From Paenibacillus alkaliterrae (GTDB lineage: Bacteria; Bacillota; Bacilli; Paenibacillales; Paenibacillaceae), in NCBI RefSeq assembly GCF_021532375.1, contig NZ_JAKGAP010000062.1, positions 1-37,123 on the forward strand: a stretch of DNA of 37,123 nucleotides, written 5' to 3'. Made by a program: the position numbers and the translations under genes. A model generated the notes under the pieces. The model ran no database searches, was not told the origin of the DNA, and saw only the letters and a program-made list of their open reading frames with translations. Below, one piece after another: positions 1 to 8,060 of the stretch; position 1 is the stretch's first letter; each line of letters begins with the position of its first letter.

Positions 1-2
1 TG

Positions 3-77
3 CGAATCGGTGAAATCACCGAAAAACAGCGCGAGCTGTTTCAAAAGCTGGGAGTCACCCCGCCGTCCTCGTTATGA
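3..77 (+). CDS. C-terminal tail of a protein cut by the window edge, possibly a transposase
   Basis: An open frame enters from the left edge and ends at a TGA after 24 residues. The tail reads like EKQRELFQKLGVTPP. Such a tail, with a conserved ELFQKLG-type helix, resembles the extreme C-terminus of DDE transposases, but 24 residues are too few to be sure. No promoter or start is visible because the gene begins outside the window. About 170 bases of unassigned sequence follow before the first promoter at 254. An antisense frame over the same bases has no supporting ribosome binding site. Confidence 0.3.
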   Translation, partial: RIGEITEKQRELFQKLGVTPPSSL

Positions 78-253
78 GTTGGCGGGAATGCAGGTTGTAA
101 TAAAGATTTAGTTCGTTTGACGGGATAGGCCATCGCGCTGTTTCCGATCGTAGGCATGTTGACAGGATGTGTCGGCAGGAAGAGACCTCCGGCATCCACA
201 ACGCCGATCCGTTTAATTCCCCCTTTTTCATTAAATATTTTTCTCAAAATAAA

Positions 254-269
254 TTGAAACTGCTTTCAT
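254..269 (+). promoter_or_regulatory. cre-like sequence over the GH94 -35 box
   Basis: TTGAAACTGCTTTCAT fits the Bacillus CcpA consensus WTGNAARCGNWWWCAW at 14 of 16 positions; the two misses are at R7 and C8. It coincides with the -35 box and part of the spacer, a position where bound CcpA would exclude RNA polymerase. The match is imperfect, so this is suggestive only; it gains weight from similar sites at the next two promoters. Confidence 0.4.
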
Positions 270-282
270 TATAAAGTATAAT
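254..282 (+). promoter_or_regulatory. sigma-A-type promoter of the GH94 gene
   Basis: A -35 box TTGAAA (254-259) and a perfect -10 box TATAAT (277-282) are separated by exactly 17 bases. Transcription would start near 289, just before operator O1 at 293. The leader would then be about 145 bases and would contain operator O2. Confidence 0.7.
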
Positions 283-292
283 TGTCTTTGTA

Positions 293-302
293 GAAACGTT
301 TC
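293..302. promoter_or_regulatory. LacI-family operator O1 (GH94 promoter)
   Basis: Perfect 10-base palindrome GAAACGTTTC with a central CG, the usual form of LacI/GalR-family operators. It begins 10 bases after the -10 box, so a bound repressor would cover the transcription start. It pairs with O2, centre to centre 76 bp. It does not fit the CcpA spacing, because no base separates AA from CG. Confidence 0.75.
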
Positions 303-368
303 GACAAAACTTTTGAATTATTTTTAATCATTCGTCAGAAAAATATTTATTATTTTTATAATTTTTTC

Positions 369-378
369 GAAACGTTTC
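369..378. promoter_or_regulatory. LacI-family operator O2 (GH94 leader)
   Basis: Second exact copy of GAAACGTTTC, in the AT-rich leader 55 bases before the GH94 start codon. The pair O1/O2 could support DNA looping or a downstream block to elongation. Confidence 0.72.
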
Positions 379-433
379 AATGAGCATAGGTGCAGCAACT
401 CCGCCAACTTAGTGAAATCAAAAGGAGACTATA

Positions 434-3400
434 ATGACAACGATGATCGATTCAAAATTTCAAATTAAAGCAGGGAACTTTCGGTTTGCATTTTTAAATA
501 GCGGTGATCTTTATGAAGCAGCCTACAATATGATGATGATCAATCAATGGAATTCCAATCCTATTGATGGAGCGCTGAATAATCTTTACTTGCGGTTGCA
601 CCGGGCTGACGGAATACAAGTTGTGCCGCTGCTGGGGGTTCAGTCAGAGAGCGCATTGCAATATTCTGAATCCCATGTCACATGGAAAGGAACTGTGGAT
701 GAGGTTCACTATCAAGTTACCTTCAGCTTGACTGAACAAGGGGTCTGGTTTTGGGATATAACAGTCGATGGGCATGATGTGGAAGTGGACGTTATTTATG
801 GACAAGATGTAGGCATCGCTAATAAAGGAGCTGTCCAATCTAATGAAGCATACTTATCCCAATATATTGACCATGCTGTATTTGAAGATCAAGACAAAGG
901 ATATGTTGTCTGTTCACGTCAGAATCAGCCGCAGCATAGCGGATTCTTTCCTTATTTACAACAAGGGGCTTTAACGAAAACGATTGGCTATTCCACGGAT
1001 GGCTTCCAATTTTTCGGTTTATCTTATAAAGAAACAAACCAACCGGAAGTGTTATGGGCAGAGACGCTTCCTAATGAAGTATATCAGTACGAATTTGCAT
1101 ATACGGGGCTGCAGTCGGAACGTGTGAAGTTGACAGGATCTACACAATTTGTCTTTTATGGTTTATTTATAGAGAATCATCCGGCAGCCGTCTCTTCATT
1201 AGAGTTTGAAAAAGACGTTTTAAATGCATGGGATCAAGTGAAAGCTAGAAGTAAAAATATAGGTCAATCTTTAGACAAGGTGAGTATTTCCTCGATATAC
1301 GGAGCGCCGCTGAGAACCGCTTCAATGACGAAAGAAGAAATTAACCAATACTTTCCTAATCGCTGCCAAGAAGAATGGGACGGAGAAACTCTGCTTTCAT
1401 TTTTTACAGACAAGCACGAGCACGTCGTTTTAAAAGAAAAAGAGCAGCTTGTAGAACGGCCGCATGGTCATATTGTAATGACTGGGCAAAATGATAAAAT
1501 GAACGAAAACATCCTTACATCGACATCTTATATGTGTGGAATTTTCAATTCTCAGCTTGTTGTCGGCAATACGACATTCAATAAAATGCTGACGAATGTC
1601 CGCAATGCTCTGAACATTATGAAAACATCAGGCCAGCGCATATATGTTGAAGTGGATGGCATTTATCATTTATTGACCATGCCGTCGATGTTTGAAATCG
1701 GATTTAACTATGCGCGTTGGTATTACAAAAACGCTGATGAGATGTATGTGATCACGAATTTCACGACAATCGACACGCCGGAAGTTCTGCTGCATGTGCG
1801 TTCCGTAAGCGGCAGAGCCTATCGTTATCAAGTGACTAACCAGGTATCCATGTCTAATAATGAATACGAAGAGCCGTTCCGTATGGAAAGAGAAGGTCAA
1901 ACGATTTCGTTTTATGCAGATGCAGCAGCAATGAATGCGATGGCATACCCGGATCTATGCTATCGTCTCCGAGTAGAAGGCGCGGAAGTGACTTTAGAGG
2001 ATGAACGGAAGCTTGCACCCGGCGCCGTACCTCGCTCTGCTTCACTTGTCGTGCTTGAATTAAGCCCGGCGAGTGAGTGGACAATGACCATTCAAGGTTT
2101 GCTCCGTGGTGGGGAGATGTCATTTGTGAAGCGGGACATGGCTTCAGAAATAGAACGCTATCGTGAGTTTTATCGGGAAGTGATGAATGGGTTCCACCTG
2201 TCGCAGCATGATGCGGCAACAGAGGAATTGGATAAGGTAAATGCCCTTGCCTGGTGGTATACGCACAACATGTTGGTCCATTATTCAGTGCCGCACGGAC
2301 TTGAACAATATGGCGGAGCTGCATGGGGAACCCGGGATGTATGCCAGGGACCTGCGGAGTATTTCATGGCGACACATAAGTATGGCACGGTTAAAGAGAT
2401 TATAAAAAAGGTTTATTCCCATCAATTTGAAGATGACGGCAATTGGCCGCAGTGGTTTATGTTTGACAACTATTATAAGGTTCAAGCCGGTGAAAGTCAC
2501 GGGGATGTTATTGTTTGGCCGTTGAAAGTATTGGGTGATTATTTGGCCGCAACGAAAGATTACAGTGTCTTGCAAGAAAAAGTGCCGTATACAAACCGCA
2601 GCAGCAAGGAGTTTACAGAAGAAACGGCAACGATTTATGAACATGCGAAAAAAGAGATTGAATACATGAAACAGCATTTCTTGCATGATACACATTTGTC
2701 CTCATACGGTGACGGTGATTGGGACGATACGCTTCAACCCGCTAATTCGCAGTTGAAACAATACATGGTCAGCAGTTGGACCGTTGCATTAACCTATCAA
2801 GTAATTCGTCAAATGTCGCATGTTTTAGCAGAAGTGGAAGCAAGTGAAGCAGCCGGATTGCAAGCTTTAGCTTCCGGAATTGAAGCGGACTTTAATCGCT
2901 ACATGCTGCAGACTGAAGTGATTCCCGGTTTTGTTTATATGGAACAGCCTGGAACAGCAGAATTGATGCTTCATCCGGAGGATACAAAAACAGGCATTCA
3001 TTACCGCTTGCTCCCTATGACCCGCAGTATGATCAGCGAGCTGTTAACGCCTGAGCAGGCAGAATCACAGTATCAAATTATCAAAGAAAAGCTTTATTGC
3101 CCGGATGGCGTCCGGTTAATGGACCGGCCGGCAAAGTATGCCGGAGGCCCCAGCACTCACTTTAAACGTGCGGAACAAGGGGCGAATTTTGGCCGCGAAA
3201 TTGGCCTTCAATATGTCCATGCCCATATTCGTTTCGTTGAGGCGATGGCAAAGCTCGGAAAAGTGGATGAAGTATGGAACGGCTTGGCAATCATTAATCC
3301 AATAAAGATCCGTGAAGTTGTACCGAATGCAGAACGCCGGCAAAGCAACGCCTACTTCAGCAGTTCGGACGGCAAGTTCAATACACGTTATGAAGCGCAG

Positions 3401-3778
3401 GAACAATTTATTAAATTACGCGAAGGAACAGTACCGGTCAAAGGCGGCTGGCGTATTTATTCAAGCGGTCCTGGCATTTATATGAACCAATTGATTTCCA
3501 ATTGCTTGGGACTGCGTCAAGAAGCTGGAGGGCTGGTCATTGATCCCGTTTTACCTTATCGTTTTGATGGACTAAAGTTCGATTTTAAGTTTATGGGGCA
3601 TTCTGTCACGTTCATTTATCATCTTGGTCAAGATTCAAAGCGTGTTGTAATAAACGGTCATGTTGCGGCGGCAGAACCATTGGCAAACCGTTATCGTCAG
3701 GGCGGTTTTTTCATAAGCAAGCAAGAGCTTGAGCAGAGACTGAAAAATGATTCGAATATCATTGAAATCTTTATGTAA
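434..3778 (+). CDS. GH94 phosphorylase, 1,2-beta-oligoglucan phosphorylase type
   Basis: The 1114-residue protein is a GH94 inverting phosphorylase. The first half is a beta-sandwich region and the second half (about 600-1000) is the (alpha/alpha)6 catalytic barrel. Visible barrel motifs are GGAAWGTRDVCQGPAEY (about 630-650) and GDGDWDDTLQP near 759-768. The DWDD at 762-765 aligns with the DWND catalytic-acid motif of the family. Overall length and order match the Listeria innocua enzyme Lin1839, which phosphorolyses 1,2-beta-oligoglucans to glucose 1-phosphate and sits beside a GH3 gene and a sugar ABC transporter, as here. There is no signal peptide, so it acts in the cytoplasm on imported oligosaccharides. 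An AAAGGAG ribosome binding site supports the ATG at 434. The gene appears more AT-rich than the downstream genes. Alternatives such as cellobiose or laminaribiose phosphorylase are shorter and fit less well. Confidence 0.85.
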   Translation: MTTMIDSKFQIKAGNFRFAFLNSGDLYEAAYNMMMINQWNSNPIDGALNNLYLRLHRADGIQVVPLLGVQSESALQYSESHVTWKGTVDEVHYQVTFSLTEQGVWFWDITVDGHDVEVDVIYGQDVGIANKGAVQSNEAYLSQYIDHAVFEDQDKGYVVCSRQNQPQHSGFFPYLQQGALTKTIGYSTDGFQFFGLSYKETNQPEVLWAETLPNEVYQYEFAYTGLQSERVKLTGSTQFVFYGLFIENHPAAVSSLEFEKDVLNAWDQVKARSKNIGQSLDKVSISSIYGAPLRTASMTKEEINQYFPNRCQEEWDGETLLSFFTDKHEHVVLKEKEQLVERPHGHIVMTGQNDKMNENILTSTSYMCGIFNSQLVVGNTTFNKMLTNVRNALNIMKTSGQRIYVEVDGIYHLLTMPSMFEIGFNYARWYYKNADEMYVITNFTTIDTPEVLLHVRSVSGRAYRYQVTNQVSMSNNEYEEPFRMEREGQTISFYADAAAMNAMAYPDLCYRLRVEGAEVTLEDERKLAPGAVPRSASLVVLELSPASEWTMTIQGLLRGGEMSFVKRDMASEIERYREFYREVMNGFHLSQHDAATEELDKVNALAWWYTHNMLVHYSVPHGLEQYGGAAWGTRDVCQGPAEYFMATHKYGTVKEIIKKVYSHQFEDDGNWPQWFMFDNYYKVQAGESHGDVIVWPLKVLGDYLAATKDYSVLQEKVPYTNRSSKEFTEETATIYEHAKKEIEYMKQHFLHDTHLSSYGDGDWDDTLQPANSQLKQYMVSSWTVALTYQVIRQMSHVLAEVEASEAAGLQALASGIEADFNRYMLQTEVIPGFVYMEQPGTAELMLHPEDTKTGIHYRLLPMTRSMISELLTPEQAESQYQIIKEKLYCPDGVRLMDRPAKYAGGPSTHFKRAEQGANFGREIGLQYVHAHIRFVEAMAKLGKVDEVWNGLAIINPIKIREVVPNAERRQSNAYFSSSDGKFNTRYEAQEQFIKLREGTVPVKGGWRIYSSGPGIYMNQLISNCLGLRQEAGGLVIDPVLPYRFDGLKFDFKFMGHSVTFIYHLGQDSKRVVINGHVAAAEPLANRYRQGGFFISKQELEQRLKNDSNIIEIFM

Positions 3779-3813
3779 TGGAGTTGCAACAATAAAATAT
3801 CCGAAAGAAAGGG

Positions 3814-3842
3814 TTTACAACAAAACGAAGTGGTGATATATT
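3814..3842 (+). promoter_or_regulatory. sigma-A-type promoter of the GH3 gene
   Basis: TTTACA (3814-3819), 17 bases, then TATATT (3837-3842). The start of transcription would fall at about 3849, inside operator O3. The GH3, isomerase and first dehydrogenase genes probably form one unit from this promoter. Confidence 0.68.
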
Positions 3843-3848
3843 CTAGGA

Positions 3849-3858
3849 GAAACGTTTC
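3849..3858. promoter_or_regulatory. LacI-family operator O3 (GH3 promoter)
   Basis: Exact GAAACGTTTC beginning 6 bases after the -10 box, so it overlaps the transcription start. It shares the flank TCGAC with O1 and O4 and pairs with O4, centre to centre 97 bp. Confidence 0.75.
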
Positions 3859-3864
3859 GACTTA

Positions 3865-3880
3865 ATGTAAGCGGTTGCCT
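3865..3880 (+). promoter_or_regulatory. cre-like sequence downstream of the GH3 promoter
   Basis: ATGTAAGCGGTTGCCT matches WTGNAARCGNWWWCAW at 14 of 16 positions, including an intact central AAGCG. It lies about 16-31 bases after the predicted start, a position typical of roadblock cre sites. Function is inferred. Confidence 0.4.
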
Positions 3881-3945
3881 TTTCAAAATTTCTTTTAAAG
3901 TATTTATAGTATTTATAGTATTAAATATTTTTTTGGAACAAAAGT

Positions 3946-3955
3946 GAAACGTTTC
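3946..3955. promoter_or_regulatory. LacI-family operator O4 (GH3 leader)
   Basis: Exact GAAACGTTTC, 35 bases before the GH3 start codon. Between O3 and O4 the leader carries a short tandem repeat, TATTTATAG twice, of unknown role. Confidence 0.72.
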
Positions 3956-3990
3956 GACATTTTTCTGTAAAAGAAGGGTGAAGCCTCAAA

Positions 3991-5743
3991 ATGACTCAAT
4001 TGAAGCGAAGCAATTTTATAATAAATGATGAAACGGAACAAAAGATTGAGAAGCTGCTTGGCCAAATGACACTGGAAGAAAAAATCGGACAGATGACCCA
4101 GCGCGGGACATTAAAGGAATCGGATCTGGAATGGATCAGAGAAGGTAAGATCGGTTCGCTGCTTAACGTTAGAGAAGCGGACAAAGTGAACGAGCTTCAG
4201 CGGATTGCCGTTGAAGAGTCGCGACTGGGAATCCCTCTTATTATTGGCGATGATGTCATTCACGGGTATCGTTCGATATTTCCGATTCCGCTCGCGGAAT
4301 CATGCAGCTGGAATCCGGAACTGCTAGAAGAAACCGCTGCGATTGCCGCCAGAGAAGCTTCTGCCCATGGTATACACTGGATATTTGCTCCTATGGTTGA
4401 TATCGCCAGGGATGCGAGATGGGGACGGATTGCCGAAGGGGCGGGGGAAGATACTTATTTAGGTTCCGTTATTGCTGCGGCAAGAGTGAAGGGCTTTCAG
4501 CGTAATGACTGGGAAGATCGGCCGGGGATTGTTGCATGCCCCAAACATTTTACGGCTTACGGTGCTGCACAGGCCGGAAGAGATTATAATACGGTCGATG
4601 TTCCTGAAATGGTATTGCGGGAAACATACTTTCCGCCCTTTAAAGCGGCGCTTGATGCAGGAGCCGGTACATTGATGGCTGCTTTTAATGATTTAAACGG
4701 AGTTCCCTGCACCGGCAACGAATGGCTGCTCACCGATATTTTGCAAAAAGAATGGGGATTTAAAGGATTCGTCGTCAGCGACTGGGAATCGGTCGATGAA
4801 ATGGTGCAGCATGGCTATGCCGCATCCCACACGGAAGCTGGGAGCATAGCTGTGAAAGCGGGTACTCATATGGATATGCACGCCAAAGTCTATCATGAAG
4901 AGAGCCCGCGGCTATGGCATGGATAGCGATTCAACGGAAGACTTTGCCGCAGCGGTGGAAGCTGCACGGAATGCCGAAGTGGCCGTTATCGTCGTCGGCG
5001 AGAGTGCGGGTATGAGCGGCGAGAATAATAGCCGGGTAAGCCTGGATTTACCGGGGGTGCAGCTTGAGCTGTTGAAAGCGATTCAGACAACGGGGACACC
5101 GGTCGTGTTATTGCTTGTCAGCGGAAGGCCTCTTTCCGTACCGTGGGCAGCAGAGCAAATACATGCCATCATGGAAGTTTGGCAGCTCGGCACTGAGGCC
5201 GGTCATGCAATAGCGGACGTATTGTTTGGCGATTACAATCCAAGCGGGAAGCTAACGGTCACATTCCCTCGTACGGTCGGCCAGGTTCCAATATTCTACA
5301 CAGCCAAGAGAACAGGAAGACCTCACATGAAACGTTATGTGGATTGTGATGTGACACCGCTATATCCTTTCGGATACGGAATGAGCTACACCACTTTTGA
5401 ATACAGTGAAATGCGTATAAGCAGTTCAAAGATGAGTGTGGAAGGCTGTGTCAGCATCAGCGTGCGAATTGCGAATGTCGGAAATCGTTCAGGAGAAGAA
5501 ATTGTGCAGTTGTATATCGGAGATAAGGCAGCATCGATTACGCGGCCGGAAAAGGAGCTGAAAGCGTTTAATAAGCTGTTCCTTGAGCCCGGGGAAAGTA
5601 AAGAAGTATCGTTCACGATTTCTGCTGCGCAGCTCGGTTTCGTGAACAAACAGCTTCAATTCGCCGTTGAGCCGGGATTGTTTAACGTATGGATCGGTCC
5701 CAATTCCGCCGAAGGATTGGAAGCAAAGCTTGAGGTTTTGTGA
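3991..5743 (+). pseudogene. GH3 beta-glucosidase gene broken by an internal deletion and frameshift
   Basis: Two overlapping frames encode the two ends of one GH3 enzyme. The first (3991-4926, 311 residues) carries the N-terminal TIM barrel, with KHFTAYGAAQAGRDYN and the nucleophile motif VVSDWESV (Asp264). The second (4895-5743, 282 codons) carries the GH3 C-terminal domain from RGYGMDSDST, with the motif GDYNPSGKLTVTFPRTVGQ and a final fibronectin-like domain. At about 4895-4905 the text jumps from the end of the barrel to the middle of the C-terminal domain and changes frame. From family length (about 720 residues) some 130-150 residues are missing. In Listeria the GH3 next to the oligoglucan phosphorylase gene (Lin1840) hydrolyses sophorose. 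The second frame has no good ribosome binding site, so a working split enzyme is unlikely. A sequencing or assembly error cannot be excluded. Confidence 0.85.
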
Positions 5744-5764
5744 TTATAATTAAGGAGTGGTCAA

Positions 5765-6535
5765 ATGAATGTTTCAATCGCGTCTTACTCTTTTCACGGC
5801 ATGTTTAATCAGAAGGAAATTGATATTTTCAGTTATCTGGAGAGCTTGAAATATCGTTATCATGTGAGCGGTGCGGATATTTGGAACATTATGCTTGCTT
5901 CGTACGAGGATGATTATCTTCGCAAAATCAGGGAAAGCATGAACCGCAAAGATATCCATCTTGCGAATTTATGCGTAGACGGCGCACACGTGTGGGAAGA
6001 GGATCAGGAATTAAGGGACAAAAATTACAAGAATGCGCTGGATAATTTACGCGCTGCGGAAATATTGGGCGCGCAAACGGTTCGGATTGACATGGGCGGT
6101 CATCAATTGGAGATGTCCGGCGAGCAATTTGAGTATACCGTAAAAAGGTACAAAGAATATGCTCATCGGGCGAATGAGAGCGGTTACAAGGTAGGTCCGG
6201 AAAATCATTGGGGCACATCGCGCGTTCCGGAAAATATTAAAAAGCTTGTGGAAGCGGTAAACAGCCCGGCATTCGGAATTTTATTGCATCTGGAAAATTG
6301 GGATGTCGATAAAGAGAACGGCGACCGTCTCTGTGCCGAATATGCCTTCCATACTCATTTTGCCGCATGGGTGCTGCCGCGTTATGAGGAAAAAATCAAA
6401 CATCTGATGGATGCGGGTTACACCGGGCATTACAGTGTGGAGCATCATTCCGGCAAAAACGAGTATGTGGAAGTGGAATGGCAGCTTGCCAATATCCGCC
6501 GAATTTTAACCCAAATGAATACCGAATCGAACTAA
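5765..6535 (+). CDS. sugar phosphate isomerase/epimerase family protein (xylose isomerase-like TIM barrel)
   Basis: A 256-residue cytoplasmic TIM-barrel protein of the AP-endonuclease-2/xylose-isomerase superfamily. Likely divalent-metal ligands are Glu146 in GPENHWG, Glu177 or Asp180 in LHLENWDV, a histidine in FHTHFAAW, and Glu226 in YSVEHHSG, the usual acidic and histidine set of this fold. An AAGGAGTGG ribosome binding site precedes the ATG. It follows the GH3 remnant by 21 bases and precedes the Gfo/Idh/MocA gene by 15, so they are probably co-transcribed. In many bacteria this pair acts on 3-keto sugars or sugar epimers; the actual substrate cannot be read from the sequence. Confidence 0.75.
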   Translation: MNVSIASYSFHGMFNQKEIDIFSYLESLKYRYHVSGADIWNIMLASYEDDYLRKIRESMNRKDIHLANLCVDGAHVWEEDQELRDKNYKNALDNLRAAEILGAQTVRIDMGGHQLEMSGEQFEYTVKRYKEYAHRANESGYKVGPENHWGTSRVPENIKKLVEAVNSPAFGILLHLENWDVDKENGDRLCAEYAFHTHFAAWVLPRYEEKIKHLMDAGYTGHYSVEHHSGKNEYVEVEWQLANIRRILTQMNTESN

Positions 6536-6550
6536 CGGAGGGGATCGGTT

Positions 6551-7675
6551 ATGCAAAAGATAAGAGTAGGAATTATCGGCGTCGGCTTGATCGGGAAGGA
6601 GCATCTGGAGAGATATGCGTCAATCGACGGGGCCCAAGTGGTGGCGGCAGCTGACATCAATGAGTCCGAGCTGAAAAATGTAGCCGAAAAATACAATATT
6701 CCGCATACGTATACCAACTTTGAGGAAATGCTGCAGCGAGATGACATTGATGCGGTAGATGTATGCTTGCATAACAACTTCCATGCTCCGGTAACGATCA
6801 AAGCGCTGCAGGCGGGGAAACATGTCTATTGCGAAAAGCCGATTGCCGGATCGTATGCGGATGGCAAATCGATGCTTGACGCAGCAAAGCAGTATGGAAA
6901 GAAACTGCACATCCAGTTAAGCTTTCTGTATGCAAAAGAAACAAAAGCGGCAAAAGTTTTAATAGATGAAGGCAAGCTGGGGAAGTTGTTCCATGCCCGA
7001 TCAACCGGCTACAGACGCCGCGGCCGGCCTTATGTGGACGGTTACGGGACACCGTTTTTCACGAGAAAGGAAACGGCCGGTGGCGGCGCGCTGTTTGATA
7101 TGGGTGTGTACAATATTTCCCAGATACTGTATTTGCTCGGAACTCCCGAGGTTAAAACCATTACGGGCAGCACATATCAGGAAATGGAAATCGATGAACG
7201 GAGGAATAACATTTCCGGTTTCGATGTGGAAGAGCTGGGTACTGGCTTTGTACGCTTCAAGGATGGCTTAACGCTGGATATCATCGAATCCTGGGCGATT
7301 CATATGAATAATTTTGAAGGCAGCAGCATTGTCGGTTCGCAAGGTGGAATCAGACTTCCGGGATACGCCAACGGCGAGCGGACGCCGCTGAGCTATCATA
7401 CGAATATGTGTGATATGGAAATGGACAGCACATTCAACTTGGGTGCAATGGATTACCGTTGGCATAACTTGCGCGATAATATGGATGCTTATGACTCGTC
7501 ACAGCAACATTGGATCGCCGCTCTTCAAGGCAGGGTCGAGCTTCTGCCGACGGCGGATATCGCTCTGCAAACCATGCTGATAAGCGAAGGGATTTATATT
7601 TCGGGACGTCTCGGCAGGGAAGTGACAGCAGACGAGGTAGTTTCGATGTCCGAATCGCTTGCCTTGCAGCTGTAA
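6551..7675 (+). CDS. Gfo/Idh/MocA family NAD(P)-dependent oxidoreductase (first copy)
   Basis: A 374-residue protein with the N-terminal Rossmann motif GIIGVGLIGKEH (about 7-18) and the family signature CEKP with Glu95-Lys96-Pro97. A C-terminal alpha/beta domain follows, with GGGALFDMGVYNISQ near 175-190. Such enzymes oxidise or reduce sugar hydroxyls, often at C3 of glucosides, with NAD(P). An ACGGAGGGG ribosome binding site precedes the ATG. It is the last gene before the next LacI-controlled promoter. It is clearly distinct from the second copy at 20735, so the two may do opposite or successive steps. Substrate unknown. Confidence 0.82.
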   Translation: MQKIRVGIIGVGLIGKEHLERYASIDGAQVVAAADINESELKNVAEKYNIPHTYTNFEEMLQRDDIDAVDVCLHNNFHAPVTIKALQAGKHVYCEKPIAGSYADGKSMLDAAKQYGKKLHIQLSFLYAKETKAAKVLIDEGKLGKLFHARSTGYRRRGRPYVDGYGTPFFTRKETAGGGALFDMGVYNISQILYLLGTPEVKTITGSTYQEMEIDERRNNISGFDVEELGTGFVRFKDGLTLDIIESWAIHMNNFEGSSIVGSQGGIRLPGYANGERTPLSYHTNMCDMEMDSTFNLGAMDYRWHNLRDNMDAYDSSQQHWIAALQGRVELLPTADIALQTMLISEGIYISGRLGREVTADEVVSMSESLALQL

Positions 7676-7703
7676 TGATGATGAATACAGATAAAAAAAG
7701 CTA

Positions 7704-7732
7704 TTGATTTCAAAGTTGCCGTGTGGTAAATT
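7704..7732 (+). promoter_or_regulatory. promoter of the transport operon
   Basis: TTGATT (7704-7709), 17 bases, TAAATT (7727-7732). The predicted start at about 7739 lies just before operator O5. The leader to the binding-protein gene at 8061 would be about 320 bases, unusually long, and holds O5, O6, a cre-like site and a strong Shine-Dalgarno sequence. A second possible promoter inside the leader (TTTACA near 7784) is weaker. No protein gene is seen in 7676-8060. Confidence 0.55.
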
Positions 7733-7745
7733 CTTAATATAAAGT

Positions 7746-7755
7746 GAAACGTTTC
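7746..7755. promoter_or_regulatory. LacI-family operator O5 (transport operon)
   Basis: Exact GAAACGTTTC starting 13 bases after the -10 box. It pairs with O6 with centres 130 bp apart. A further 10-base palindrome AAAGCGCTTT lies directly after it (7759-7768). Confidence 0.75.
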
Positions 7756-7773
7756 GAAAAAGCGCTTTGACAT

Positions 7774-7789
7774 ATGTAAGGGTTTACAT
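7774..7789 (+). promoter_or_regulatory. cre-like sequence in the transport-operon leader
   Basis: ATGTAAGGGTTTACAT fits WTGNAARCGNWWWCAW at 15 of 16 positions, the miss being the central C. It is also a dyad: TATGTAA and TTACATA separated by four bases (7773-7790). It lies about 35 bases downstream of the predicted start, where CcpA could block elongation. Confidence 0.45.
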
Positions 7790-7875
7790 AAGCCTTATAC
7801 GATCACTATTAATTAAAAATGGTAAATCACCTAAGCGTTTTGAATAAAAAGAATGATCCATCTAATCCAAAATTC

Positions 7876-7885
7876 GAAACGTTTC
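7876..7885. promoter_or_regulatory. LacI-family operator O6 (transport-operon leader)
   Basis: Exact GAAACGTTTC, 175 bases upstream of the binding-protein start codon. It is the second of the pair with O5. Confidence 0.72.
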
Positions 7886-7916
7886 AATTATTGTTATACA
7901 TTTCTCGAAACTGTGG

Positions 7917-7925
7917 GGAGGTGAT
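7917..7925 (+). promoter_or_regulatory. very strong Shine-Dalgarno sequence far upstream of any long gene
   Basis: GGAGGTGAT is the exact complement of the 3' end of 16S rRNA. The next long gene starts 135 bases later, and only tiny frames are near (ATG at 7937, four codons). A distant Shine-Dalgarno of this kind resembles the STAB-SD elements of Bacillus that bind idle ribosomes and protect mRNA 5' ends from RNase J. That would suit a highly expressed binding-protein gene. The function is inferred; a leader peptide is the alternative. Confidence 0.45.
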
Positions 7926-8060
7926 GTTTCAAAGGAATGAAACGCATTTAACAGAATAGGCGGGTTGCTGTAAAAAGAAGAATAAGGAAAAGAGAGAGAG
8001 AAAATTCATGCTTTTTGTTAAACAGAGACATTCTTAATAAAAAAGGAGTTCGATGCGAGA

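Noticed and set aside
41..247. Minus-strand frame of 68 codons at the left edge
   Set aside because: No ribosome binding site and it lies antisense to the tail of the partial gene at 3-77; no recognisable domain.
3901..3925. TATTTATAG tandem repeat as a CRISPR-like or satellite array
   Set aside because: Only two units in AT-rich leader DNA; no spacers or cas genes.
4895..5743. Second GH3 frame as an independent gene
   Set aside because: It has no good ribosome binding site and encodes only the C-terminal part of GH3, lacking the nucleophile.
293..7885. GAAACGTTTC sites as CcpA cre sites
   Set aside because: CcpA sites need one base between AA and CG; these palindromes lack it and fit a dedicated LacI-family operator instead.
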